DNA from: Betaproteobacteria bacterium
GTDB taxonomy: Bacteria; Pseudomonadota; Gammaproteobacteria; Burkholderiales; Rhodocyclaceae
Reading direction: 5' to 3'
Assembly (NCBI GenBank): GCA_020621865.1
Contig: JAHRYW010000008.1
Location: forward strand, 58,860 to 122,859
Length of the DNA: 64,000 nt
The position numbers and the translations under genes are program-made. Within the stretch, counting starts at the first letter, position 1. Each line of letters opens with the position of its first letter. Shown here piece after piece: positions 8,942-16,232 of the stretch. The notes beneath the pieces are model-generated. The model was not told where the DNA came from, did no database searches, and saw nothing but the letters and a program-made list of their open reading frames with translations.

Positions 8942-9370
8942 CAACCAGCCTCCAGGCCTAGTGGAATCGTGTGAATGAGCGGCGAATTTCGGATGATTCA
9001 CTCGGCGATGACTCAAATACCCTGTGAGGTATATTTATTTTGTATAAGTCACAAAAATGGCAATTGTATCACGCTTGTGGTCTGATAAATGCAGATTTAA
9101 TTGCCCTGAGGGTGGAGCAGTGGGGCAATCAAAGCACCGACAAAGCTGGGCTTCAATGCCTTTCTACCCGCCAACCGAAATATAGCAGGCATACCATGGT
9201 CGCCGGCTGTGGCTTAGTGGCAGGCAGTTCGCTCAAGCCGCGCTAGTCGAACATCAACGGTCAATCCGATACGGGTTCGTAGGGCGGGAGATTGGGGGGC
9301 GGGGACATAGACAGGGAAAACAGGGTGGGAGAGGCTGGTGCAAGGCCTTCTCCCGTTTTCCGGTTCATCC
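8942..9370. other. Intergenic interval without a convincing gene
   Basis: About 430 bp between the kinase start and the cytochrome c stop. It holds an AT-rich stretch near 9030-9060, a plausible kinase promoter region, and the terminator hairpin at 9327-9354. A 68-codon plus-strand frame here has no RBS and no recognisable features. Confidence 0.5.
9327..9354 (-). terminator. Terminator downstream of the cytochrome c gene
   Basis: GGGAGAGGC (9327-9335) pairs with GGCCTTCTCCC (9344-9354) with one bulge. On the minus strand the stem is followed by ACCCTGTTTTCC. It lies 17 bp after the cytochrome stop codon. Confidence 0.6.
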
Positions 9371-9958
9371 TTATGACGGAGTCTTGCCGCCCGCCCTGGC
9401 TGAGGTGCTCGCCGGTGGGGCGTATTCCGGAACCTTGTTTCTGACTGCGGGTTGGGCCATCAGATAAGCGTAGATCGCTTTCAGGTCTTTTTCCGGAAGC
9501 CGGGAGAGCGCTTGCCAGGGCATCGGCGGCATGATCGGGCGGGCTACGCCGAGATGTTTGCCGGTGCGCATGGCCTCGACGAAATCATGCTGGCTCCATT
9601 GACCGATGCCGGTCTCCCGGTCGGGCGTCAGGTTGGCAGAATAGCTGACGCCCCAGGGGCCGATGAAGGCAGTCATGCTGGCCGAACCGGCCCAGTTCCA
9701 CTCGGTTTCGAGCTTTGGCGGGGCCGGCAATCTCAAGGCTTCCGGGTGTCCGGACAGTCCGCGGGTCATGTCCTTTTCGGGGCCGTTGGCGCCCATCTTG
9801 AAGGGGGTATGGCAGTCCGCGCAGCCGCCGAAGGCGACCAGCCAGGCCCCCCGTTTAATCTGGGCGGCATCGCGGCCTTCGGCGAAGGCGGCGGGGTTGA
9901 ACAACGCGGCGGCGATGACGGTTGCGGCGAGGATGGTCTGTTTGGGGTTGGGATGCAT
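9371..9958 (-). CDS. Exported monoheme c-type cytochrome
   Basis: 195 aa from the ATG at 9958, with AGGAG 7 nt upstream. Signal peptide ends FAEG/FAE (about residue 26). One heme motif CADCH lies in GGCADCHTPF. The probable axial Met is in ARPIMPPMPW. The layout resembles one-heme relatives of the cytochrome subunits of membrane alcohol/aldehyde dehydrogenases and of sulfite dehydrogenases. It is the last gene after an E1 alpha/beta pair, 39 nt downstream of it, so probably in the same transcript. Electron donor unknown. Confidence 0.82.
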   Translation of the reverse strand: MHPNPKQTILAATVIAAALFNPAAFAEGRDAAQIKRGAWLVAFGGCADCHTPFKMGANGPEKDMTRGLSGHPEALRLPAPPKLETEWNWAGSASMTAFIGPWGVSYSANLTPDRETGIGQWSQHDFVEAMRTGKHLGVARPIMPPMPWQALSRLPEKDLKAIYAYLMAQPAVRNKVPEYAPPASTSARAGGKTPS

Positions 9959-9997
9959 TTTGTTATCTCCTGCGTTTATGGGGGACGTGATGGACAA

Positions 9998-10966
9998 TCA
10001 GGCAGCTTGCCGGTGGCATAGGCGTTCGGCTGCGGCCGAGATGGCTTCGGGCTGGGGTACGAAAGCCTGTTCCAGCGGGTAGCTGGCGGCGACCGGCGCA
10101 TCGGGGCCGCCGAGGCGGACGATCGGTGCCTTGAGTGCCGCGAAAGCCTCTTCGGCGACCAGCGCGGCAATTTCGGCACCGACGCCGCACAGGCGGTTGG
10201 CCTCGTGCACCACGACCAGGCGGCCGGTTTTTCTGACCGAGGCGAGTATGCTGGCCTCGTCCAGCGGCTTCAGGCTGCGCAGGTCGATGACTTCGGCGGC
10301 TATCCCGCGGCTGCCCAGCATTTCCGCTGCCTGCTGGCAGTGATGGACGGTCTTGCCGTAGGAGACCAGCGTCACGTCGCGGCCTTCGCGGACGATTGAG
10401 GCCTTGCCCAGCGGCAGTACAAGTTCGTCGTTGCCGACCTCTCCCGGTTGGTGGAGAAGGCCGATATCGATGAAGAAGAGCACCGGGTTGTCGTCGCGGA
10501 TCGCCGCCTTGAGCAGGCCCTTGGCATCGGCCGGGTTGCTCGGCATGACCACCTTGAGGCCAGGGCTATGGACGAACCAGGCTTCGACGTTGTGGTTGTG
10601 CTGGGCGCCGACACCCCAGCCGGCCCCGGTCATGGCCAGGGTGACCAGCGGGAAGGAAAACTGGCCGCCGGACATGTAACGCAGTTTGCCGGCGCTGTTG
10701 ACCAGCTCGTCCATGGCGTAGCAAAGGAAGGGGGCGAAAAGCAGATCGATCACCGGGCGCAGGCCGCTCCCGGCCGCACCGACTGCCGTGCCGGCGATGA
10801 TGCCTTCGGCCAGCGGGGTGTTGCGGACACGCAGTGCGCCGAACTCATCGACCAGATCATGGCGCTTGGTGGCGATGCCTTCGCCGAAGACAAGGACGCT
10901 GCGATCGCGGCGCATTTCTTCGGTCAGCGCGGCACCGACGGCATCGTAAAGGGTCATTGCAGGCAT
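9998..10966 (-). CDS. 2-oxoacid/acetoin dehydrogenase E1 component, beta subunit
   Basis: 322 aa. Transketolase-like pyrimidine-binding domain (GEGIATKRHDLVDEFG, TPLAEGIIAGTAVGAA) followed by a C-terminal transketolase domain (VIDLRSLKPLDEASI, VVVHEANRLCGVGAEIA). With the alpha subunit 9 nt upstream it forms the ThDP-dependent heterotetrameric E1. Acetoin dehydrogenase is the closest-looking family by length (320 + 322 aa), but branched-chain or pyruvate-type substrates cannot be excluded. No E2 gene adjoins it. Confidence 0.88.
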   Translation of the reverse strand: MPAMTLYDAVGAALTEEMRRDRSVLVFGEGIATKRHDLVDEFGALRVRNTPLAEGIIAGTAVGAAGSGLRPVIDLLFAPFLCYAMDELVNSAGKLRYMSGGQFSFPLVTLAMTGAGWGVGAQHNHNVEAWFVHSPGLKVVMPSNPADAKGLLKAAIRDDNPVLFFIDIGLLHQPGEVGNDELVLPLGKASIVREGRDVTLVSYGKTVHHCQQAAEMLGSRGIAAEVIDLRSLKPLDEASILASVRKTGRLVVVHEANRLCGVGAEIAALVAEEAFAALKAPIVRLGGPDAPVAASYPLEQAFVPQPEAISAAAERLCHRQAA

Positions 10967-10975
10967 GGCTGCTCC

Positions 10976-11938
10976 TCAGGCGTAAACGTCGCGGGTCAGT
11001 TCGTCCGCGGCGGGGAAGGGGGATGATTCGGCGAAGGCCATCGCCGTGGCGATACGCTGGGCGACGCGGTCGGCAATCTCGGTTTGCTTGCCGGGCGAGA
11101 GGCAGCCATCGGCAACCAGGCGATCCCGGCACAGGGCGATCGGGTCGCGGTTCAGCCATGACTGTCTTTCGGCCTGGTCTATGTAGGCCTGGTCGTCAGG
11201 CTCGAAGTGGCCCCGGGTCCGGTAGGTGTAGGTCTCGAGTAGGTAGGGGCGACGGCTCTCCCGTACCTTCCCGGCGGCAGCCTGGGCGGCGGCGAGTACG
11301 GCGGTGACGTCGTTGCCGTCCACCGTGCGGGCCGGAATCCCGTAGGAAGCAGCCCAGTCTGCAACATGATCGCGGCTCATGGCTTCGCGGCGATGGACGA
11401 AGGCTTGCCACTGGTTGTTCTCGCAGACGTAGAGGATGGGCAGGTTCCACAGGGCGGCGAGATTGAGGGATTCATGGAAACTGCCTTCGCAGGCGGCACC
11501 ATCGCCGAAAAAGCAGACCACGATGCCGGCCCGCTCGAGCATGTTCTGGGCGAGGGCGACGCCCGGGGCCAGGGATAGCTCGGCACCGACGATGGTGGAG
11601 GTCAGCACCACGCCAAGCTCCTTGACCGAGATGTGCAGGGAGCCGCTGCGCCCCTTGCAATAGCCGCTGCTGCGCCCCATCACTTCGGCCAGCAGGCGGC
11701 CGGGATCGGCGCCGCGGGCGAGCAGGTGCCCGGCACTGCGGTGGTTGGTGAGAATCAGGTCGTCGCCCGAGAGCGCGTTGACGACGCCGACGGCGGCTGC
11801 TTCCTGGCCGACCGAGGTGCAGGTGCCGGGAAACTTGCCGGCCGCGCTGCCGGTGACGATGGCTTCTTCGTAGGCGCGAATGAGCTGCATCTGCTCCAGC
11901 AGATGGCAGAGATCGATTTCAGGGTGGATGGGGGCCAT
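10976..11938 (-). CDS. 2-oxoacid/acetoin dehydrogenase E1 component, alpha subunit
   Basis: 320 aa. ThDP-binding motif FFGDGAACEGSFHESLN...ENN (GDG-X~26-N), the substrate-region TNHRSAGHLLARG, and the phosphorylation-loop-like YRTRGHFEPDDQAYI. First gene of an E1alpha-E1beta-cytochrome c unit. A candidate lpd lies 51 kb away at the right edge next to an AcoR-type regulator, so any functional partnership would be in trans. Upstream are two ACTTCTTAAA repeats. Confidence 0.88.
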   Translation of the reverse strand: MAPIHPEIDLCHLLEQMQLIRAYEEAIVTGSAAGKFPGTCTSVGQEAAAVGVVNALSGDDLILTNHRSAGHLLARGADPGRLLAEVMGRSSGYCKGRSGSLHISVKELGVVLTSTIVGAELSLAPGVALAQNMLERAGIVVCFFGDGAACEGSFHESLNLAALWNLPILYVCENNQWQAFVHRREAMSRDHVADWAASYGIPARTVDGNDVTAVLAAAQAAAGKVRESRRPYLLETYTYRTRGHFEPDDQAYIDQAERQSWLNRDPIALCRDRLVADGCLSPGKQTEIADRVAQRIATAMAFAESSPFPAADELTRDVYA

Positions 11939-12022
11939 GGCTTCTCTCTTCAGGGGGTGATGAGAGCAAGTCTAGACGTCGCGAAAACCCTGACAAGACG
12001 GGCCAGGCCCGCTTACGAATCT

Positions 12023-12054
12023 TTTAAGAAGTGCTGAATGAAGATTTAAGAAGT
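12023..12054 (-). promoter_or_regulatory. Direct repeat ACTTCTTAAA x2, 22-bp phase, upstream of E1 alpha
   Basis: TTTAAGAAGT occurs at 12023-12032 and again at 12045-12054 (ACTTCTTAAA on the transcribed strand), exactly two helical turns apart. It lies 85-115 bp upstream of the E1 alpha start. The pattern fits a tandem regulator-binding site; the regulator is unknown. Confidence 0.45.
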
Positions 12055-12075
12055 CGGGTCGGGGCGTGGCGAAAA

Positions 12076-13416
12076 TTAGCCGGAAACCAGTTGCAGCGGG
12101 CGTTCCACCGTCAGGGAAAAACGTCCCCGCCCGCTCTTGGCGAGCTTGATGCCGGCGCCTCTTTCGTCAAGGCGCCGTTGCAGCAACACCAGCCGCGCTT
12201 CCAGATTGTCGCTGACGCCCGGCAGTCGGATGCGGGAGTCGACCCGCAGACCCTTGTTGGTAAAATTGGTGCGCCGGCGTTCGACAAAATCGGTCAGCAT
12301 CGCCCAAAGGATGGCGCCGGCCACTCCCTTGATCAGGTAGTCGTCGTCAAGGAAGAGGCTGTCGTTGGCGGCGAAGTGCCGAATCAGCAGGGGCGGACCG
12401 GCAGTCGGCTGGTGGCCGGAATCTTCGGCAGCGGGTGGTTCCTCGACCAGTTCCTCGGTCTGCTGGTGGTGATGCATGGCCAGTCCCAACTGGGCAGCGA
12501 AGGCGACCAGGGCGTCCTCGTCGTCGTAGCCAAAATGCAGGTTGGCGACACTCTCGACGTAGAGCACGCCGAGCAGGCGGTCGACGACCGTGATCGGCAC
12601 CGCCAGCTGGCTACTGGCATGAGGCAGGCCGGGCAGGGGAATGGCGGTCTCCAGCTCGTCGGCATGACCATGGGCAGCGATACTGTCGCGTACGGTTCGG
12701 CCGTAGGTGTACTCGCTGGTCATGAAACCGATGCGGATCGGTGCGCGTTCCCGCGCGCAGATGCCGATGATGCCGGCGCCAATGGGAATTTCGGAGCCGA
12801 CCCCGGATTCCGGATAGCCTCGGCTGGCCAGCGTGTAGAGCCGGCCACGGCCTTCGTCGTGCATCAGCAGCATGACGTGATCGATGCCGAATTCGCTGCC
12901 CAGGGAATCCAGCGCCGTTTCCAGCAGGCATTCCAGATTGCCGCACCCACCCAGGCGACCGGATGCCCGGCGCAGCGCGCTGAGGTAGTTGACCGGCGGT
13001 GGCGGCGGCGGCACCGTCGGTCCCGGAACCTGACTGATGGCCAGGATGCGGTAGATGTCCGATCCCAAAAGACGGAAGACGCCACTCATGCCTTCGTGGG
13101 ATGCAATGCCAGCTAGCTTCGCCTTCATTTGCTCGAACAGCGGGCCGGCCGTTTCTGTGCGCAGGTATTGCAGGCTCAACCAGTACTGGGCACCGGTCAG
13201 ATGGCTGGTCAGCAGCAGGCGGACCGGCGAATGGCCGAGAATGTTCTGCCGGGTACGGTTGAAGAACTGGTAGGAAAGTGCAACGTGTTCGTTGTCGATG
13301 TACTGGACCTGGGAGAAGTAGGCCAGGTTGGGCATGCCCTCGGCGTCACAGGTGGCGATGTGCCCGGGAATGATCCCTTCCAGACATTCTCGGATGGTCT
13401 CGATGCGTACGCTCAT
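12076..13416 (-). CDS. Split-barrel (PNPOx-like) + GAF domain regulatory protein
   Basis: 446 aa from the ATG at 13416, which overlaps the upstream stop codon (ATGA); longer frames upstream have no support. Residues about 1-140 resemble the pyridoxamine-5'-phosphate oxidase/flavin split barrel (IPGHIATCDAEGMPNLAYFS, FFNRTRQNI). A Pro-rich hinge (VPPPPPPV) follows, then a GAF domain (SEFGIDHVMLLM...GYPESGVGSEIPIGAGIIG...LGVLYVES). The C-terminal ~90 residues end in a winged-helix-like segment (DNLEARLVLLQRRLDERG). Likely a redox- or ligand-sensing regulator. Its partner upstream is another small split-barrel-like protein. Confidence 0.65.
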   Translation of the reverse strand: MSVRIETIRECLEGIIPGHIATCDAEGMPNLAYFSQVQYIDNEHVALSYQFFNRTRQNILGHSPVRLLLTSHLTGAQYWLSLQYLRTETAGPLFEQMKAKLAGIASHEGMSGVFRLLGSDIYRILAISQVPGPTVPPPPPPVNYLSALRRASGRLGGCGNLECLLETALDSLGSEFGIDHVMLLMHDEGRGRLYTLASRGYPESGVGSEIPIGAGIIGICARERAPIRIGFMTSEYTYGRTVRDSIAAHGHADELETAIPLPGLPHASSQLAVPITVVDRLLGVLYVESVANLHFGYDDEDALVAFAAQLGLAMHHHQQTEELVEEPPAAEDSGHQPTAGPPLLIRHFAANDSLFLDDDYLIKGVAGAILWAMLTDFVERRRTNFTNKGLRVDSRIRLPGVSDNLEARLVLLQRRLDERGAGIKLAKSGRGRFSLTVERPLQLVSG

Positions 13417-13892
13417 GATCCAGCGGCAATCGGTTCGCCGGCCTTGGGGCCGGGCGTTTGCGAGAAGGCGGCACAGGGCGAATAGACTACCGTCACCAGA
13501 TCGTCTGCCGAGCAGGAGAAAACGCAGCGGACGACATCTTCCTGCATGCCGAGCGGGAGCACTTCGCGGACGAAATCGTCGATATGGGCTTTGACGATGG
13601 GCAGGTCCTGTGGATCGAAAGGCAGTATCCGGGCATCGACGCCTTTCAGTTGCAAGGTGCGATTGCTGCTCGGCAGACTGAAGACATTGGCTACCCGGCC
13701 GCCGCTGCTGCGGATATTGTCGAGAAGCTCGGCTGCCTGGAGGCGTTTGACGAAAATGCTGACGAGACGCCCATCCTCCGTGACCTTGCAGCCCATGCCG
13801 CGACACATGCTCGGCAAGCGGTCAGGCGCGCAGGCAGCGAGACTGATGCTGACTCCGGTCTGGATGAAGCGGGCGTTGTCGCTGTCAATCAT
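13413..13892 (-). CDS. Small split-barrel-like (PNPOx family) protein
   Basis: About 159 aa if started at the ATG at 13892 (MIDSDNARFIQTGVSIS); no clear Shine-Dalgarno is visible there, and a longer start at 14009 would run into the divergent transporter gene. Contains a CRGMGCKV motif and the barrel-like TEDGRLVSIFVKRLQAAELLDNI. The fold assignment is tentative. Translationally coupled to the GAF protein downstream, so the two probably act together. Confidence 0.55.
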   Translation of the reverse strand: MIDSDNARFIQTGVSISLAACAPDRLPSMCRGMGCKVTEDGRLVSIFVKRLQAAELLDNIRSSGGRVANVFSLPSSNRTLQLKGVDARILPFDPQDLPIVKAHIDDFVREVLPLGMQEDVVRCVFSCSADDLVTVVYSPCAAFSQTPGPKAGEPIAAGS

Positions 13893-14097
13893 GGGGGTGG
13901 GAGAAGATCGAAATGCCAAATGATATAGGCATCGGAAGCTGGAGTGCCGGGAAAGTTCCGTAGTTTGCTCCGAATCGACGGCAGTCCAGGGAGGGATGAT
14001 TTCCGGCAATGTTCACGGGGCTGGCTTCTGCGGCACAATGACTTACGTATGCGTCCGCTGGGGGCGGTGTGCAGGGTTTGAGGAGGGGCTAGCGACT

Positions 14098-15312
14098 TTG
14101 GCGAACATCCAGGGACGAGACCAGGCTTTCCAGATTTGCGCCTTGGGGGTGACTCAGACGATTGCCTGGGCTTCCAGCACCTACCTGCCGGCCGTGCTCA
14201 GCACCTGGATGGCGGCCAGTCTCGGAACTTCCACCACCACCATTTTTGCCGCCTACTCCTGCGGTCTTCTGGTGATGGCGGCGCTAGGGCCGATGGTAGG
14301 GCGGGCCATAGACCAACGAGGCGGGCGGGAGGTGCTCTGTCTGTCCAACGGCTTGCTGATTGCAGGTTTGTGCCTGTTGGCATCAGCCGAGGGGGTTGGG
14401 CTGCTATTCGCAGCCTGGGCGGTGATGGGGGCCGGCATGGCGCTTGGCCTTTATGATGCGACGTTTGCTGCATTGGTTCGACAGCACGGTATCCACGCCC
14501 GGCGGCCGATTACCGGCATAACCTTGTTGGCCGGTTTCGCCAGCACTGTCGGCTGGCCTATGACCTCCGCCATTGCCGCAGCGTGGGGCTGGCAAACGGC
14601 CTGCCTGGTCTGGGCCGCGCTACATCTGCTGCTGGCTTTGCCGCTTAACTGGATTTGTCTTCCGGCGGTGAAGCAAAGCCCGCAAAAGGGCGAAATGTCG
14701 GCCGAGTCGTCACCGCTTCCCGACGGCAGGGAGGCTCGACGGGTGTTTGTTCTCCTGGCTGTGTTCGGGGCGGCCACGGCATTTGTTACATCGGCAATGG
14801 CCGCGCATTTGCCGGGCCTGCTGCAAGCTCTGGGCATTGCAGCCGGGACGGCGATCGCTGCCTCCGCGCTCGTCGGTCCGGCTCAGGTGGTGGCCCGTAT
14901 CGTTGAGTTTGTTGCGGGCAATCGCTTCCGTCTTCACCCGCTGGTCGTCGCACGGATAGCCTCCATCCTGCATCCGCTCGGCGGTGCAATTCTGTTCGGC
15001 TGCGGTCTTGCCCCGTGGGCAGGCGGCATTTTTGCGCTCCTCCACGGTGCTGGCAACGGCCTGCTGACCATCGCCAAGGGCACTTTGCCGCTGGCCCTGT
15101 TTGGTCCCTGGGGATATGGCGTTCGCCAAGGGGTGCTGGCCGTCAGTCAGCGCATCACCCAGGCGGCTGCCCCCTTTCTGGTGGCGCTTATCCTCGAACA
15201 TTGGGGGGGATGGGCGGCCATCGCTTTGACCGGCGGACTATCCGGAATCGCCCTGTTCGCGCTGGAGGGCATCAGGCGAACAGCCAAGGGTTCAAGCACT
15301 TCGGCCAGATGA
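14098..15312 (+). CDS. Major facilitator superfamily transporter
   Basis: About 404 aa from a TTG at 14098, preceded by AGGAGG at 11-nt spacing; an ATG at 14038 would add about 20 residues. Twelve hydrophobic segments are visible. The MFS loop-2/3 motif GPMVGRAIDQRGGREVL lies after TM2, and a charged central loop (KQSPQKGEMSAESSPLPDGREARR) separates the two halves. Inner-membrane carrier of unknown substrate. The gene is divergent from the split-barrel/GAF pair, which could be its regulator (inference). Confidence 0.85.
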   Translation: MANIQGRDQAFQICALGVTQTIAWASSTYLPAVLSTWMAASLGTSTTTIFAAYSCGLLVMAALGPMVGRAIDQRGGREVLCLSNGLLIAGLCLLASAEGVGLLFAAWAVMGAGMALGLYDATFAALVRQHGIHARRPITGITLLAGFASTVGWPMTSAIAAAWGWQTACLVWAALHLLLALPLNWICLPAVKQSPQKGEMSAESSPLPDGREARRVFVLLAVFGAATAFVTSAMAAHLPGLLQALGIAAGTAIAASALVGPAQVVARIVEFVAGNRFRLHPLVVARIASILHPLGGAILFGCGLAPWAGGIFALLHGAGNGLLTIAKGTLPLALFGPWGYGVRQGVLAVSQRITQAAAPFLVALILEHWGGWAAIALTGGLSGIALFALEGIRRTAKGSSTSAR

Positions 15313-15328
15313 CCAGTAAATCAGGCAC

Positions 15329-15362
15329 GGCATGGCTTGCCGAGGCTAGTGCTCGCCATGCC
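15329..15362. terminator. Hairpin between convergent MFS and rlmA genes
   Basis: GGCATGGC (15329-15336) pairs with GCCATGCC (15355-15362). It overlaps the last codons of rlmA. No T-tract, so weak. Confidence 0.3.
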
Positions 15363-16200
15363 GGTCGAGTCGCGTTAAGCGGACATCAACACTGAGCGAT
15401 AGTTGGGTCAGCGCCTCTGCCTTGGCCCGGCCTTCGGCGCTGGCACGGTAGAGGTGCGGGGTCATGGCGAGCAGATCGGCGATTTGCGCGGCGCCGTTAA
15501 GCTCCAGCGTGTAGCAGATGGATTCGCCGGGCAGCGCGGTGAAGCCGGCCGGCACCGCCGGCTCGGTGGTGCGCTGGGGTTTCAGCGTCGGGTAGATGAT
15601 TTCGCGCAGTTCGCGCAGGTGGTCCGGGCCGGCGTCGACCTGGATCAGCTGGCCGCCGGGTTTCAACACGCGGGCGAATTCGCTGTAGACCGGAAAGCCG
15701 AACATGCAAAGTACGCGGTCGAGCGTACCGGGCGGGACGGGCAGGTTGGCGTTGCTGCCGACGACCCAGGTCGGGTGGCTATCCTGTTTGGCGGCCGAGA
15801 GTACAGCCCACTTGGAGATATCCAGCCCGAGCAGGGTGAGCGGCTGGTTGGCCTCCGTCGCCGCGGTGGCCAACTGGCGCAGGTAGTAGCCTTCGCCGCA
15901 GCCGGCGTCGAGGCAGGTTGCTGGGGTGTTGGTCGGCAGGTCGGCAAGGACGGCACGGCTGGCGGCTTCGGCAATCGGCTGGTAGTGGCCGGCGTTGAGG
16001 AAGCGGCGGCGGGCGGCGACCATCTCCTTGCTGTCGCCCGGGTCGAGTGAGCGCTTGTTCTGTACCGGCAGCAGATTGACGTAGCCTTCGCGGGCGATAT
16101 CGAAGCAATGACCGTTGGCGCAGCGCCAGCTACCAGCCTCGCGTTGCAAGGGCTTGCCGTCGAGCGGGCAGGCCAGCGCCGGGAAGGGAGTGACGGTCAT
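15346..16200 (-). CDS. rlmA: 23S rRNA (guanine-N1)-methyltransferase, RlmA type
   Basis: 284 aa from the ATG at 16200. The conserved N-terminus CPLDGKPL...RCANGHCFDIAREGYVNLLPVQ matches RlmA, as does RSLDPGDSKEMVAARRRFLNAGHY. SAM-binding motif I is CLDAGCGEGYYL. It methylates G745 (RlmA-I) or G748 (RlmA-II) in 23S helix 35; the Gram-negative context suggests G745. The zinc-binding CPLC pattern of the family is altered: the second Cys is Asp (CPLD) and an extra Cys appears in GHCFD, which may rewire or weaken the zinc site. Confidence 0.9.
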   Translation of the reverse strand: MTVTPFPALACPLDGKPLQREAGSWRCANGHCFDIAREGYVNLLPVQNKRSLDPGDSKEMVAARRRFLNAGHYQPIAEAASRAVLADLPTNTPATCLDAGCGEGYYLRQLATAATEANQPLTLLGLDISKWAVLSAAKQDSHPTWVVGSNANLPVPPGTLDRVLCMFGFPVYSEFARVLKPGGQLIQVDAGPDHLRELREIIYPTLKPQRTTEPAVPAGFTALPGESICYTLELNGAAQIADLLAMTPHLYRASAEGRAKAEALTQLSLSVDVRLTRLDRHGEH

Positions 16201-16232
16201 GGTCGGTAGGCTGGCCTTGCTTGCTTTTTCGC

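Noticed and set aside
9040-9246. 68-codon plus-strand frame upstream of the sensor kinase
   Set aside because: No RBS, no motif or membrane segment, and it overlaps the likely kinase promoter.
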